A DNA stretch of 64,000 bases from contig CM075353.1 in the NCBI GenBank assembly GCA_037693485.1, positions 62,391,501-62,455,500 of the forward strand, given 5' to 3'. Shown here in pieces: positions 1 through 11,060 of the stretch (position 1 is its first letter; the number at the start of each line of letters is the position of its first letter). Source of the stretch: Kitagawia praeruptora. Taxonomy: Eukaryota > Streptophyta > Magnoliopsida > Apiales > Apiaceae. The notes below the pieces were generated by a model that was not told the DNA's origin, made no database searches, and was given only the letters and a program-made list of their open reading frames with translations. The position numbers and the translations under genes are program-made.

Positions 1-230
1 CACTTACACTTGGTTAAATTCCTCCATCATTAATACATAACCTTTGCACCTTAGGTTTTATTTATTACTACACTAAATTATTATAATAATTTTAATTCTT
101 TATATATGTTAATTATATTTTATTATTCATTGAAATAAATTTTATATATTAGGTTTAAATAAATTGAGTATTATTCATTGAAATAGATTTTATATATTAT
201 ATGTTAATTCTTTAATTATTTATATATTAG
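1..230. other. AT-rich flank, no gene seen
   Basis: Very AT-rich sequence leading into the tandem repeat. A short phrase (ttattcattgaaata) occurs twice, near 121 and 171. I see no ORF, element end or RNA gene. Confidence 0.5.
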
Positions 231-1370
231 GTTCCGGTCAAAATGATAGTTGACCGTTGAATTAGCCGATCAAATAATTTTTTTTTTCCTAAACTTTTGG
301 GAATAACATTAAATATGATGGATCTTGATTTCCGTATGGTTGGGTGGTCGAGAAATATTTTTTAAAAAATCGAATCCTTAAACCCGGACGAAACCCTGTT
401 TAGGGGTTCTGGTCAAAGTGATAGTTGACCGTTGAATTACCCTATCAAATTTTTTTTTTCTAAACTTTTAGGAATAACATTAAATATGATGGATCTTGAT
501 TCCCGTATGGTTGGGTGGTCGAGAAATATTTTTTAAAAAATCGAATCCTTAATCCCTGACGAAACCCTGTTTAGGGGTTCCGGTCAAAGTGATAGTTGAT
601 CGTTGAATTACCCGATCAATTTTTTTTTCTAAACTTTTGGGAATAACATTAAATATGATGGATCTTGATTCCCGTATGGTTGGGTGGTCGAGAAATATTT
701 TTTAAAAAATCGAATCCTTAAACCCTGACGAAACCCTGTTTCGGGGTTCTGGTCAAAGTGATAGTTGGCCGTTGAATTACCCGATCAAATTTTTTTACTT
801 TTTTTCTAAACTTTTGGGAATAACATTAAATATGATGGATCTTGATTCCCATATGGTTGGATGGTCGAGAAATAGTTTTTAAAAAATCGAATCCTTAAAC
901 CAGGACGAAACCCTGTTTAGTGGTTCCGGTCAAAGTGATAGTTGACCGTCGAATTACCCGATCAAAATTTTTTTTTTTGCTAAACCTTTTGTAATAACAT
1001 TAAATATGATGGATCTTGATTCCCGTATGGTTGGGTGGTCTACAAATATTTTTTAAAAAATTGAATCATTAAACCCTGACGAAACCCTGTTTAGGGGTTC
1101 CTGTCAAAGTGATAGTTGACCGTTGAATTACCCGATCAAATAATTTTTTTTCTAAAATTTTGGGAATAACATTAAATATGATGGATCTTGATTCCCGTAT
1201 GGTTGGGTGGTCGAGAAATATTTTTTAAAAAATCGAATCCTTAATCCCTGACGAAACCCTGTTTAGGGGTTCCGGTCAAACTGATAGTTGACCGTTGAAT
1301 TACCCAATCAAATAATATTTTTTTAATAAAATTTTAGTAATATAATTAAAAAGGATGGATCTAAATTATC
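231..1370. repeat. ~173-bp tandem repeat, six full copies plus a decayed one
   Basis: Copies start with gttccggtca or a close variant at 231, 406, 577, 746, 923, 1097 and 1269, giving units of 169-177 bp. Each carries a poly-T tract of variable length, the phrase ttgggaataacattaaatatgatgg, and gtatggttgggtggtcgag. The seventh copy fades out after about 1320. Length differences come mostly from the T-tract. The array does not code. It could be a local satellite or an internal array of a larger transposon. Confidence 0.9.
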
Positions 1371-2441
1371 CAAACATTTATTTTAATCGTAAGTAATTCT
1401 TAATTTGCCAAAAAAAAATTACAATCTAAATAATCTAAACATTTGTTTTAATTGTAAATATTAACAAAAGGTGTAAAAATATAGTTGGGTGGCAAGTTGC
1501 CCCCCAAATGAAAATTAGAAGCTCACTTTCCCCCTTAAACGAAAATTACAACCCTACAACCCCTCGCGCGCCGCTCAGTCACTCTTAATCTCACTTTTCT
1601 CTCCATCTCCACTCTCTCTCTGTCAAATTGAAGAACTCGAATCTCTCTATATTTTTTTTCTTTTTTTTCTTCTCTTCTCTCATAATTTTTTCCCCGTATC
1701 TAATTTTTTGTGATTCTGCAGGTGATAATTGGGGCTTCACTCTCCAATTAATTGGTAAAAAAATTCTCCTATCTTCTTCTACATTTTAATTGTTTAATTG
1801 CTCTTCTTCACTCTTTAACTAATTGCTTCCGTTTTGTATTTTCTCTTAAAGCTTCAATTGGGGCATCCAGTTCCGGGATTAAATTAGGTTTTTTCATTTG
1901 AAAAATTTTAATTGGGGCTTAACTTGTATCAGTTCAATACTGTTTGATGTTCTTCTTGTTGTTAAAACTCTAAACATTTCAATTTGAGATTCATTCTATT
2001 TGCTGTTAATCTCGACTTGTGTTAAAGTTAAGATTGTTGTTCAATCTCGACTTCTATTAATTTGTGTTTATTTCATGTGACTTCTAATAATTTCGATACT
2101 CTTGGAAGATATTTGTGATTTCTGGAGATTTGTGTTATTCGGCTTATTTCATCTCTTTTGTGAAAGGTTCTTTCAAATTTATCTCTGGTTTAGAAATTCA
2201 ATTTCTAAATTAAATTTTAATTTCGGCCATTGTTAATCTCTGTTAAGTGAGGGGATAACTTTCAGAGAAGGGAAATGGGAGATGTTATTTTGGATTTGGT
2301 GCAGCCAAGTATATTAAATTTGAGCCAAGTATATTCTGATAATTGTACTCTATTTCTGGACTTAATATCTGTTTTTCAATTTTATTTTATATACATGTGT
2401 GCTAAACTTGTAGTCTACGTTTTATGTTTTTCTATTTCCAG
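1371..2441 (+). other. Leader-like region upstream of an isolated exon
   Basis: After AT-rich sequence, 1575-1700 is strongly CT-rich (runs of ctctc and ttctt), as in plant 5' leaders. Around 1720 there is a candidate 3' splice site (tctgcag). No convincing coding exon is visible before 2442. It may be the 5' end of the gene that donated the 4CL-like exon, but nothing proves the two belong together. Confidence 0.3.
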
Positions 2442-2587
2442 GTTACTTCAAAAATCCACAGGCCACAAAGCTTACTATAGATACACAGGGCTGGGTACAT
2501 ACTGGTGATCTTGTTTACTTTGATAATGAAGGGCAACTGTTTGTTGTTGATCGAATTAAAGAGCTCATTAAGTACAAAGGTTTTCAG
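2442..2587 (+). pseudogene. Isolated exon of a 4-coumarate:CoA ligase-like gene (ANL superfamily)
   Basis: The exon sits between a 3' splice site (tatttccag) and a 5' splice site (caggtaac). Using the first two bases to complete a Gly codon, it encodes 48 residues starting YFKNPQATKLTI and containing GWVHTGDLVYFD and VVDRIKELIKYKGFQ. These match the conserved GYF..., GW.rTGDl.y and DR.KELIKYKG motifs of plant 4CL and OPC-8:0 CoA ligase-like enzymes, which activate carboxylic acids as CoA thioesters. The downstream boundary after KGFQ is a known intron position in the family, by established knowledge. I searched up to 4.9 kb for the next exon (VAPAELE-like) and found none, and no upstream exons either. 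It is therefore a gene fragment, probably captured or left behind by a transposon. Which subfamily it came from cannot be decided. Confidence 0.8.
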
Positions 2588-4770
2588 GTAACAAGCTACT
2601 TTTCTATCAAGTACAAATGACTATAGTTATTAACTTGAATTTTTGGCCTTCATCATTCTGACATCAGTAGATTCTTCTTTTTGGGAGGGAATTGGTGTTT
2701 TCATTTTATTTTGTATAACTTCTACCTTGATGACTATCTATATTTCTCAGAAATAGTAATCAAATTAGATACCCATCATAGATATCTTCAGTCTCAGTTA
2801 AGTGGCTATGTCAGTTGTCTGTATTGTTTGCAGCAGTGACCATTCATTGCTACTAGATAAAACCATGTACCATCTTGGCAACTTGAGTCATATTTTAATA
2901 ACACTATCATTGATTTGGTGTATTTAGGTTACACGAATTCTTTATGTGGAATCACTCAGTTCAATGAATTTGATTCACCATTAAAAATTTTGCAATCTCA
3001 AATATGGTAAACAATGGATGATCTCCAGTAAATCCCAAACTTTTTGATTATGGAAGTACCCTGTAAGCTGATCTTGTCAACATTAAATATTGAAAGTATA
3101 TGCTTCAAACTGTTATCTTCTAGGAGTTCCATGATATATTTTACGTTCCAGCTGTAGTGATAACAATATTTGTCTTAATTTTTGCATCTGAGCTGAATCT
3201 CTTACTACAGTATCTTTTTAAAATAATGGCAAAATGTAGGATTAGTCACCAGCAGTCTTGTCCTCCAGAATACAACTTCTAATCCTGAATTTCTCAATGC
3301 CATGACAGATCCAGTCTATAGTAAATGGACAGGGTATACCCTGCCATTGAATAAAATGCATTGTTTTTACGTTAGATTATTCACCATATTTTGTTCAAAT
3401 GTGGTATGGATTGTTAGACTTGTCATTACATTTTAAGCCAAGAAAATTCACTATATATTACAGTGAATATTAGGCTCTAATTATTTTTTTCAAACACCTG
3501 CAATAATGTAGATAGGGTTGCACCTGTGAGTTGCTATCTAGTTTGTCTGAGATCAATTTCGCATTTTATTAACTGGATTGAAACTATAAGAACATTCGTG
3601 CCATTGCTAGCAATCGGTTTTGAGGCTTGATGTTTTAAATAGAATCAGGTAAGCGTTAATATCGAATGAACTCTGTTTGTAACAGATCTTTTGTTACTTA
3701 TCCTGTGTGTTGATCGAAGCTTACTTTGCTAGTTAACTACCTAAAAAATTAGCTTTAAGCTCACTACAAGTTGCTCTCCTGGATTTTATTTTTGTTAATT
3801 GTTTTCTAACTGTATATAGCAACAAAAAAGGGGTTCGAGCAGAAACTGTGTTCTAGGTATGATGTTTTTAGCTCAGAAGGTACTCATTATGTAATGGCTC
3901 CATAGTGCCGAGTGCACAATTTCTTGATAGACCCTTGTTGACATAATATGAATCAATTCTCTTGTATTATATGACTAAAAATGCTTCTTCTGGTGGCTCT
4001 TTCATGAGGGTTGATACTTAATTGTTGCTGTTCTTAACCACTATGCAATTTCTCCGGATTTCTTTTGTCTTGAACATAGTCACAGAACTTGAATCAAGGG
4101 GTTTTTTTGGCTTTGTCAAATCTTACTATATTTTTCTACCAATTAGCAGACACTGAACATAAATCTACTCTGTACTTAGTACAAATAATTATCCCAGATG
4201 GGACTCGCTTTATAAAACTGAGGCAGTATAGCTAATCATGCCACATCTACCTGTGTTCCTGAATTTGCTTCTGTAGATGGGTAATATACCCTGTCGATTT
4301 TCATACATGTTCATATATTTTCAGTTATTTGTTTCACTCTTTTAGCTGGATTTACCTTTTTGAACATTTAAGAATTTGTCGGGAGTTAAGTCCTTGCTTT
4401 GCTTTGTTTGACATGTGTAATTGTCCTTGCACCAGGGATATCTCTTTCAACTCCAAGATGGGTGATCTTCTTGAAAGTTTCAGTGCCCTTTCAAGCATGC
4501 TTCTGTCAAATTGCTGCTAGATTTATTAGATTGGAGTAAAAGGGTTTTGTACTTTGGTTTTATTTTGTCGTGGGTCATTTGGCACTTATGTGGTTTGCTA
4601 ATTGGTACTTAGTTTTTATTTTGGAGAAGCGGTGTATGGAAGGTGATTTGGTAGCGAACCGGTGGATTTGATTTTGGCTGTTGGTACTTAGTTGTATTGT
4701 GGTGAATTTGTGGATGGAGATCTTTTGTATTGACTAGTTTTGGTAAAGGGATTATTATATGTACAAACAG
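2588..4770. other. Non-coding stretch, former intron or spacer
   Basis: About 2.2 kb of AT-rich sequence without a convincing ORF, splice-bounded exon or repeat. A short open stretch near 4329-4520 has no recognisable domain. It may be intron or 3' sequence carried along with the 4CL-like exon. Confidence 0.4.
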
Positions 4771-5307
4771 TGTGTTGCAAAATTTTTATTGTTAGTGTTG
4801 CAATTGCTATAGGTACAGTGTTGAATTAGATAGTTATAGTGTTGCATTAGATAATTATAGTGTTGCATTAGATAATTAAGTAGTGTTGCAATAAGTGGGG
4901 TCCCACATGCCACATGTCAGGTGGGTCCCACATGCCCTGTGTCAGGTGGGTCCCACATGCCACGTGTCAGGTGGGTCCCACCTGCCACGTATATATCACC
5001 TCATGACACGTCACCACCATGACACGTGTCACGTGGGCCCCACATGCCACATGTCCTCTGGCTTTTTTTTGCTAAGCTATGGTAACACCTTTCTAGTGTT
5101 GCATTTGTTTGATTTAGTGTTACTGTATGGCCCTAAGGTAATACTTTTCTTAGTGTTACTATTAAGAACAAAAGCGTTACGTTAGAGAGCAGAGGCAACA
5201 TTAGCAGATGAAATGGTCAAAAAGTGTTACCCTAGGCCTATTGTAACAAAAAATGTGTCTAATGCAACAGTAGAAGTGCGTTGCGTCTGGACATCTATGA
5301 CGTAGTG
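4771..5307. mobile_element. Probable CACTA (En/Spm-type) transposon terminal region
   Basis: The stretch ends with gacgtagtg, so the other strand starts cactacgtc, the CACTA signature. The last 500 bp is crowded with short subterminal motifs: agtgttgca/agtgttac in one orientation and gtaaca/gcaaca in the other (for example 4774, 4794, 4839, 4858, 4883, 5096, 5117, 5151). Such arrays are transposase-binding sites in CACTA elements. The next base belongs to a Tat pol gene that starts abruptly, as expected if the element had inserted there. The opposite end, and the gag of the interrupted element, would lie outside the window, so the 3-bp TSD cannot be tested. Confidence 0.5.
4895..4990. repeat. 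~25-bp tandem repeat inside the putative CACTA end
   Basis: Units beginning gtgggtcccacatgcc and ending tcag start at 4895, 4921, 4946 and 4971. The last is cut short. A partial relative recurs near 5024-5055. Each unit holds the near-palindromes gtgggtcccac and cacgtgtc. Confidence 0.85.
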
Positions 5308-5311
5308 CGAA

Positions 5312-8300
5312 ATGGTCGAACTAGAAGAAGGTAATCCGGATAGAAAGATAAAGATTGGATCCGGACTGGATCCAACATTTAGGAAAAACCTTATACAATT
5401 GCTCAGAAATTATGTAGTCGTCTTTGCCTGGAGTCCGGAGGACATGCCCGGACTTAATGAATCTGTAGCCATGCACAGCCTTGATGTCAATCCTGACAAA
5501 AAGCCAGTAAAGCAGAAAAGAAGAACTTTGCTCTGGACCGGCAGAAGGCAATTGATGAAGAAGTTGAAAAGCTTCGCAAAGCAGGAATAATTTGTGAGAT
5601 AAAGTATCCAGACTGGCTGGCCAATGTGGTCCTGGTCATAAAACCCAACGCCAAATGGAGAATGTGTGTCGACTACACCGATCTGAATGCAGCGTGCCCT
5701 AAAGACCCATATCCTCTCCCGAGCATAGATCATCTCATTGATGCCACTGCGGGGCATGTGATGTTTAGTTTCATGGACGCATTCTTCGGCTACAACCAAA
5801 TCAAGATGAATCCGGCTGACATAGCCAAAACCGCCTTCATAACTCACAGAGCTGTTTATGCATACAAATACATGCCTTATTGGATTGATGAATGCAGGAT
5901 CAACTTACCAAAAAGCAATGGTTGAGGTGTTTAAAGATCAGTTCGGCCAGAACTTGGAGTCTTATGTGGACGATATGATAGCTAAATCAAAAATAGTAGA
6001 GGGGCATGTCTCGGATTTGCAGGAATGCTTCGAGAATCTAAGGAAACATGAGATGAAATTAAACCCGGAGAAGTACACCTTCGGAGTAGAAGCTGGGAAA
6101 TTTTTGGGATTCATGATCAATCAAAGGGGAATTGAAGCAAATCCGGAAAAGATTAAAGCAATAATGGAAATGGAACCGCCCCGGACTCAGAAAGAAATAT
6201 AGAAGCTGGCAGGCTCTCTAGCTGCGTTGAGGAGATTCATTCCAAAATTGGCCGAACGATGCTTATCATTCTTCGAGCTACTTAAGGGAGCGAAAAACAA
6301 AAGGGAGATTAACTGGAGTCCGGACTGCCAGAAATCCTTCGATTCTATAAAGGAATTCCTGTCGTCGCCAACAATTCTATCCAAAGCTTAGCCCGGAGAA
6401 GCACTGTCTCTTTACCTGGCCGCAGGACCACTAGCTGTGGGGGCAGCCTTGATCAGGGAGCACGAGGGGCAATAGAAACCGGTGTACTATGTCAGTCAAG
6501 TGTTAAAAGATGCGGAGACCAGGTACCCTAACGTGTAAAAGTTCGCTTTTGCTCTGGTGACAGCCTCCAAGAAGCTAAGGCATTACTTTCAAGGAAGAGA
6601 AATTAAAGTTATAACTGACCAGCCTTTGAGAAGGATAATTCATAAGCCAGATGTATCCGGTAGACTCGTCAATTGGGCTGTCGAGTTTAGCTAGTTCCAA
6701 GTCACGTTTGTACCTCGGACAGCAATCAAAGCTCAAGTGTTAGCTGATTTCATTGTGGAATGTTCTTTTCCCGAACTCCGAACTAGTCCTACGATCGTGG
6801 AGTCGGGGAAAGAGGACGACTCAGATCCGGAGGCTTGGTCTTTGTACGTCGACGGATCCTCAACAAGCGAGAGATCCGGAGCAGGGCTAGTCCTAAAAAG
6901 TCCCCATGGTTTTCAGATACGGCAAGCCATAACCTTCAAATTCTTAGCCACAAACAACAAAGCGGAGTATGAGGCGCTTTTAGCCGGACTCCGATTAGCC
7001 AGATCCTTGAAGGTCCAGAGCCTGAATGTTTACAGTGATTCTCAGATTGTAGTGAAGCAAACGAAAGGAGAATATATTGCAAAGGATCCAAGGCTAGCTC
7101 AGTACCAAGCTTTGGTTAAAAGCTATTTAACTACGATCCCAAGGTTTGAAATGGTTCAGATTAATAGAAAAGAAAATGCAGAAGCCGATGCATTGTCCAG
7201 GCTAGTCCAGAACGCTGCGGAACTGGATAGCTCGGTTTACTTCGAAGAGATTGAGAAGCCCACCATCGAAAATAATGAAGTGATGGAGATCGAAGATCAA
7301 CACAGTTGGATGACCCCGTTGATTTTGTACTTGGATAAGGGGGAATTGCCCGAAGACAAGAATAAAGCTCAAAGGATCAAGGCTAAAGCAGCAAAATTTT
7401 TCCTAGAAGAGGGTCAACTCTACCGCCGGACGTTCTCTAGTCCGATCCTGAATTGTGTGGGGCCTGTCGAAGCCGAGTACTGTTTGCAAGAGGTCCATGA
7501 AAGAATTTGCGGGGATCACTTATCCGCAAAGGCTTTAGCTTACAAAATAATAAGACAGGGCTATTATTGGCCAACAATTCACGGTGATGCGATGGAGTTT
7601 GTCAAAAAATGCAAGAACTGCCAGCTATTCAGCAACGTACAAAGACAAAGTCCGGTCTTACCCTCTTCAATTTTGTCTCCTATACCGTTCGCTGTCTGGG
7701 GAATTGACATCATGGGTCCTTTTCCCTGGGCCAAGGGTGATCTGAGATATTTGCTGGTAGCGATCGATTATATGACAAAGTGGGCAGAAGCTAAAGCTAT
7801 GAGAACCATCAATTATCAGGACTGCATCCATTTCATGGACAACATATTGATGAGGTTCCGACTACCTCGAGTCTTGGTATCCGATAATGGACCGCAGTTC
7901 GTTGGTTCGGACTTTGAAAACTACCTAAAGGAAAGAGGAATCAAGCATAAGAAATCGTCAGTGGCTTATCCGATGGGAAACGGCCAGGTGGAAGTAACCA
8001 ACAGAATTCTACTTAGAGGAATAGAGAAAAGACTCCAGGAGAGCAAGAATAAATGGCCGGAGGACTTGCCAAATGTGTTGTGGGCATACCAGACCAGTCC
8101 AAGGACCAGCACTGGAGAAACCCCATTCAAGCTAGCATACGGAACTGAAGCCCTGCTACCCATTGAAGTGGGGTCTCCGTCTTACCGAGCTATCAACTTT
8201 GAGGAAGTGGCTAATGAAGAAGGCCTACGAATCAATCTAGATTTAGTTAATGAGGTCAGGGATGAAGCTGTGGCAAGAATGGAAAAGTATAAAGAGAAGA

Positions 8301-8535
8301 CCAGGGAATACTTTGGAAAGAGGGTAGGGTCAAAAACTTTCAAGTTGGAGACTTAGTCCTTCGCGATACTGAGGCTTCGGAGCCAACCAACACAGGGAAG
8401 CTCATGCCTAAATGGGAGAGTCCGTATAAGATCAAAGAAGTACTTCGCCCGGGAACATACAAATTGGTCAATATGGATGAGTCTGAGGTGCCCAACACTT
8501 GGCACGGCCTCCAACTCCGGAAATTCTACCAATAA
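5312..8535 (+). pseudogene. Tat-lineage gypsy pol (RT - RNase H - aRNase H - integrase), broken
   Basis: RT appears from about 5600 (MCVDYTDLN, YVDDMIAKSK near 5963) and RNase H at 6370-6690. The second, archaeal-type RNase H follows at 6840-7200 with YVDGSST, NNKAEYEALLAG, YSDSQ and EADALS as catalytic blocks. The integrase has an HHCC finger (ending CKNCQ near 7620) and a DDE core: GIDIMGP, VSDNGPQF and GQVEVTNR. The C-terminal end runs on in another frame to a stop at 8533-8535. Frameshifts lie near 5525, 5880 and 8330. In-frame stops are at 6200, 6389, 6473, 6536 and 6692. Four of the five are TAG where the family normally has Gln. The element cannot make its own enzymes. Confidence 0.92.
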
Positions 8536-8791
8536 AGAAAAGGTCAAGGCCCGAAGAACCAATTAGGGAGCTACCTCTGAGCCCAAAAAAGTCTTCAACA
8601 GATAGATTAGTCTCTGTAATGAAGCAAGAATAAATATTTGTAGTTTGAAAGTTATGATTAATGAAATCGGGCCTTGCCTTGAACTTTTCATCTTTTGTTG
8701 TAAATTTATTATATCACTCACACACACACAAAAGTCCCTGTTTCAGAGCCATATGCAAGCATTGGAGCCAGGGCAAGAGCAATATGCGACA
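8536..8791 (+). other. Post-pol spacer of the Tat element
   Basis: Short non-coding link between the pol stop and the first tandem array. It contains a small (ca) run near 8721. Nothing else is seen. Confidence 0.5.
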
Positions 8792-9910
8792 ACCACTCTA
8801 GTCCGGATCATTTTCTATGGAAAATATCCGGACTTGGGGCACATACGAAAAAACTTTCTAAGTAACCCAAAGCTTTTAAGCTTTGGACTTACCTAAAAAA
8901 CAACTACTCTAGTCCGAATCATTTTCTACGGAAAATATCCGGACTGGGGGCACATACGAAAAAACTTTCTAAGTAACCCAAAGCTTTTAAGCTTTGGACT
9001 TAGCTTAAAAAAACAACTACTCTAGTCCGGATCATTTTCTACGGAAAATATCCGGACTAGGGGCACAAACGAAAAAACTTTCTAAGTAACCCAAAGCTTT
9101 TAAGCTTTGGACTTAGCTAAAAAATAACTACTCTAGTCCGGATCATTTTCTACGGAAAATATCCGGACTAGGGGCACATACGAAAAAACTTTCTAAGTAA
9201 CCCAAAGCTTTTAAGCTTTAGACTTACCTAAAAAAAACAACTACTCTAGTCCGGATCATTTTCTACGAAAAATATCCGGACTAGGGGCACATACAAAAAA
9301 ACTTTCTAAGTAACCCAAAGCTTTTAAGCTTTGGACTTAGCTAAAAAACAACTACTCTAGTCCGGATCATTTTCTACGGAAAATATCCGGACTGGGGGCA
9401 CATACGAAAAAACTTTCCAAGTAAACCAAAGCTTTTAAGCTTTGGACTTAGCTAAAAAACAACTACTATAGTCCGGATCATTTTCTACGGAAAATATCCG
9501 GACTGGGGGCACATACAAAAAAACTTTCTAAGTAACCTAAAGCTTTTACGGTTTGGACTTAGCTAAAAAAAAACACTACTATAGTCCGGATCATTTTCTA
9601 CGAAACATATCCGGACTGGGGGCACATACAAAAAACCTTCTAAGTAACCCAAAGCTTTTAAACATTGGACTTAGCTAAAAAACAACTACTCTAGTCCGGA
9701 TAATTTTCTACGGAAAATATCCGGACTATGGGAAAATACGAAATAACTTTCTAAGTAACCCAAAGTTTACAAACTTTGAACTTAGCTAAAAACAACCACT
9801 CTAGTCCGGATCAATTTTTGCGAAACATATTCGGACTTGGGGCAAAAACAACTAAAAAATGACTAAATGACCCAAAGTTTTCAAATTGGGGACTTAGTCG
9901 TAAACGACTA
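8792..9910 (+). repeat. Ten tandem copies of a ~112-bp unit in the Tat 3' region
   Basis: Units start near 8792, 8902, 9015, 9126, 9239, 9350, 9461, 9573, 9684 and 9794 (110-113 bp). Each contains two inverted repeats: agtccggat...atccggact around a ~20-nt loop (cattttctacggaaaat), and aaagcttttaagcttt. Later copies are more diverged. Relatives occur at 10640-10930. Tandem arrays in the 3' untranslated region are common in Tat elements. Confidence 0.95.
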
Positions 9911-10120
9911 CTCAAATCTGAAACGGATTCTATGAAAACAATTGTTGCATCTATGAAACTCACTCGAAGAATCAAGCAAAAACGAAAGGAAGTATGAAAA
10001 TAAAACAGCAACAAAACCAAAGAAGCCAAAATAAATGTTTATGGCTGTTTTTCAAGCCATTTTTATTAAGCAGGGGGAGTACAACTTTTATGAAAATACA
10101 AAAACATAAAGTGATCGTAT
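9911..10120. other. Spacer downstream of the small antisense gene
   Basis: AT-rich sequence between the 112-bp array and the stop of the antisense ORF at 10121. It would hold the 3' UTR of that ORF. I could not pick out a clear polyadenylation signal. Confidence 0.4.
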
Positions 10121-10345
10121 TTAAACGGCTGCGAAGACAGAACCACCAGCACCCTCCCCGCCATTTCCAAACCCACCACGCCTCCTCCTAGCTTCATCTA
10201 CGACCATCCTACGCAGAGCTAGAGCATCGTCGATCCTCTTGAGGACAGCATCGATCTCGGCCATGGTGGTGGGTCCGTCAAAGACCATGCCATCAACAAT
10301 AATCTTGTTGTTTTCATAGTCATACACCAGGTTTTTGGGATCCAT
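10121..10345 (-). CDS. Small antisense ORF of the Tat element (74 aa, unknown function)
   Basis: An intact ORF on the strand opposite to pol begins MDPKNLVYDY and contains IIVDGMVFDG. It goes on with a short amphipathic helix (EIDAVLKRIDDALALRR) and ends in a Gly-rich tail. I chose the internal ATG at 10345 over a longer upstream reading because the upstream part covers a TATA box (10437-10444) and a CT-rich leader, which put transcription start just before this ATG. No known domain is recognised. The helix could mediate oligomerisation, but that is inference. It is one of two antisense units here, the other being the spliced gene at 11061-13406. It has no stop or frameshift, unlike the surrounding ORFs, though 74 codons may survive by chance. 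Confidence 0.55.
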   Translation of the reverse strand: MDPKNLVYDYENNKIIVDGMVFDGPTTMAEIDAVLKRIDDALALRRMVVDEARRRRGGFGNGGEGAGGSVFAAV

Positions 10346-10436
10346 CGTCAAGCAAATATGAAGAAAAAAGAGAGAAAAGTTTTGGGGATACTGTGGAAAG
10401 AAAAAGTGATGTGCAGAAAATGTATGTAAAGGGAAG

Positions 10437-10444
10437 TATTTATA
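10437..10444 (-). promoter_or_regulatory. TATA box of the small antisense ORF
   Basis: On the minus strand the sequence reads ctataaatacttccc, about 93 nt upstream of the ATG at 10345. A CT-rich leader (ttttctctcttttttcttc) follows. Spacing and leader composition fit a plant core promoter. Confidence 0.6.
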
Positions 10445-10639
10445 GAGAAAAAAGAGAGAAGAGGTCAAAACGTTTCCAGTTATCAATGACATTGGAAACT
10501 GATGCAACATCAATGCTGATTGACAACACAAAGACCAAAGAGTTTGACTGTGGAAATCACAATTCACAAAGTTTCATGATGAATTCGACAAAAAACAAGG
10601 AAAATGCAGAAGACCAAGAGAAAAACATCTGATCTCACC

Positions 10640-10930
10640 ACTAGTCCGGATTCCGTTCCTTCGAGGTAATCCGGATTGGGGGCAAATTTTATAAGATTTT
10701 CTCTAAGTTACTCAATGTTCTCAAACATTGGACTTAAGAGAAAAATGTTAAACTTTTACCACAATCCGGATCTAATTCGTTCGAATAGATCCAGATTGAG
10801 GAGCAAATTTTACAAAATTATTCCAAGTTAAGCAAAGTTTCCAAGCTTTAGACTTACGAGAAAAACAATAAACTCCTACCACAATCCTGATTCCATTCTT
10901 TCAAGGTAATCCGAATTGGGGGGCAACACA
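10640..10930 (+). repeat. Diverged copies of the CCGGA-palindrome repeat
   Basis: Two to three degenerate units (near 10640, 10760 and 10875) follow the same plan as the 112-bp array: an inverted repeat (aatccggat.../...atccggatt) followed by a ggggcaa box and a ctaagtta...cttaag phrase. They look like older members of one repeat family. Confidence 0.7.
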
Positions 10931-11060
10931 TGAACACAACAATATATATGTGATCAAAAATTGAAATGAAAAATAGACAAATCCCAGGGTCATAAAACAC
11001 AGGTTCATAAAAGCTAAATATTCGGATTACAACGAAACATTTTCAGAAGGTAATAGAAAA

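Noticed and set aside
2275..2508. 77-codon ORF at the 4CL-like exon
   Set aside because: It reads through the intron and then the exon in the wrong frame. The exon frame is set by the conserved 4CL motifs.
3770..3785. cactacaag, a possible 5' CACTA terminus
   Set aside because: It does not match the inverted end at 5307 (cactacgtcatag) beyond the first six bases and has no subterminal repeats.
5410..5847. 145-codon minus-strand ORF opposite the Tat RT
   Set aside because: Mirror reading of the RT coding region, with no domain of its own.
8792..9910. CRISPR-like array of regular repeats
   Set aside because: Units are contiguous and similar throughout, without unique spacers. The context is a plant retrotransposon.
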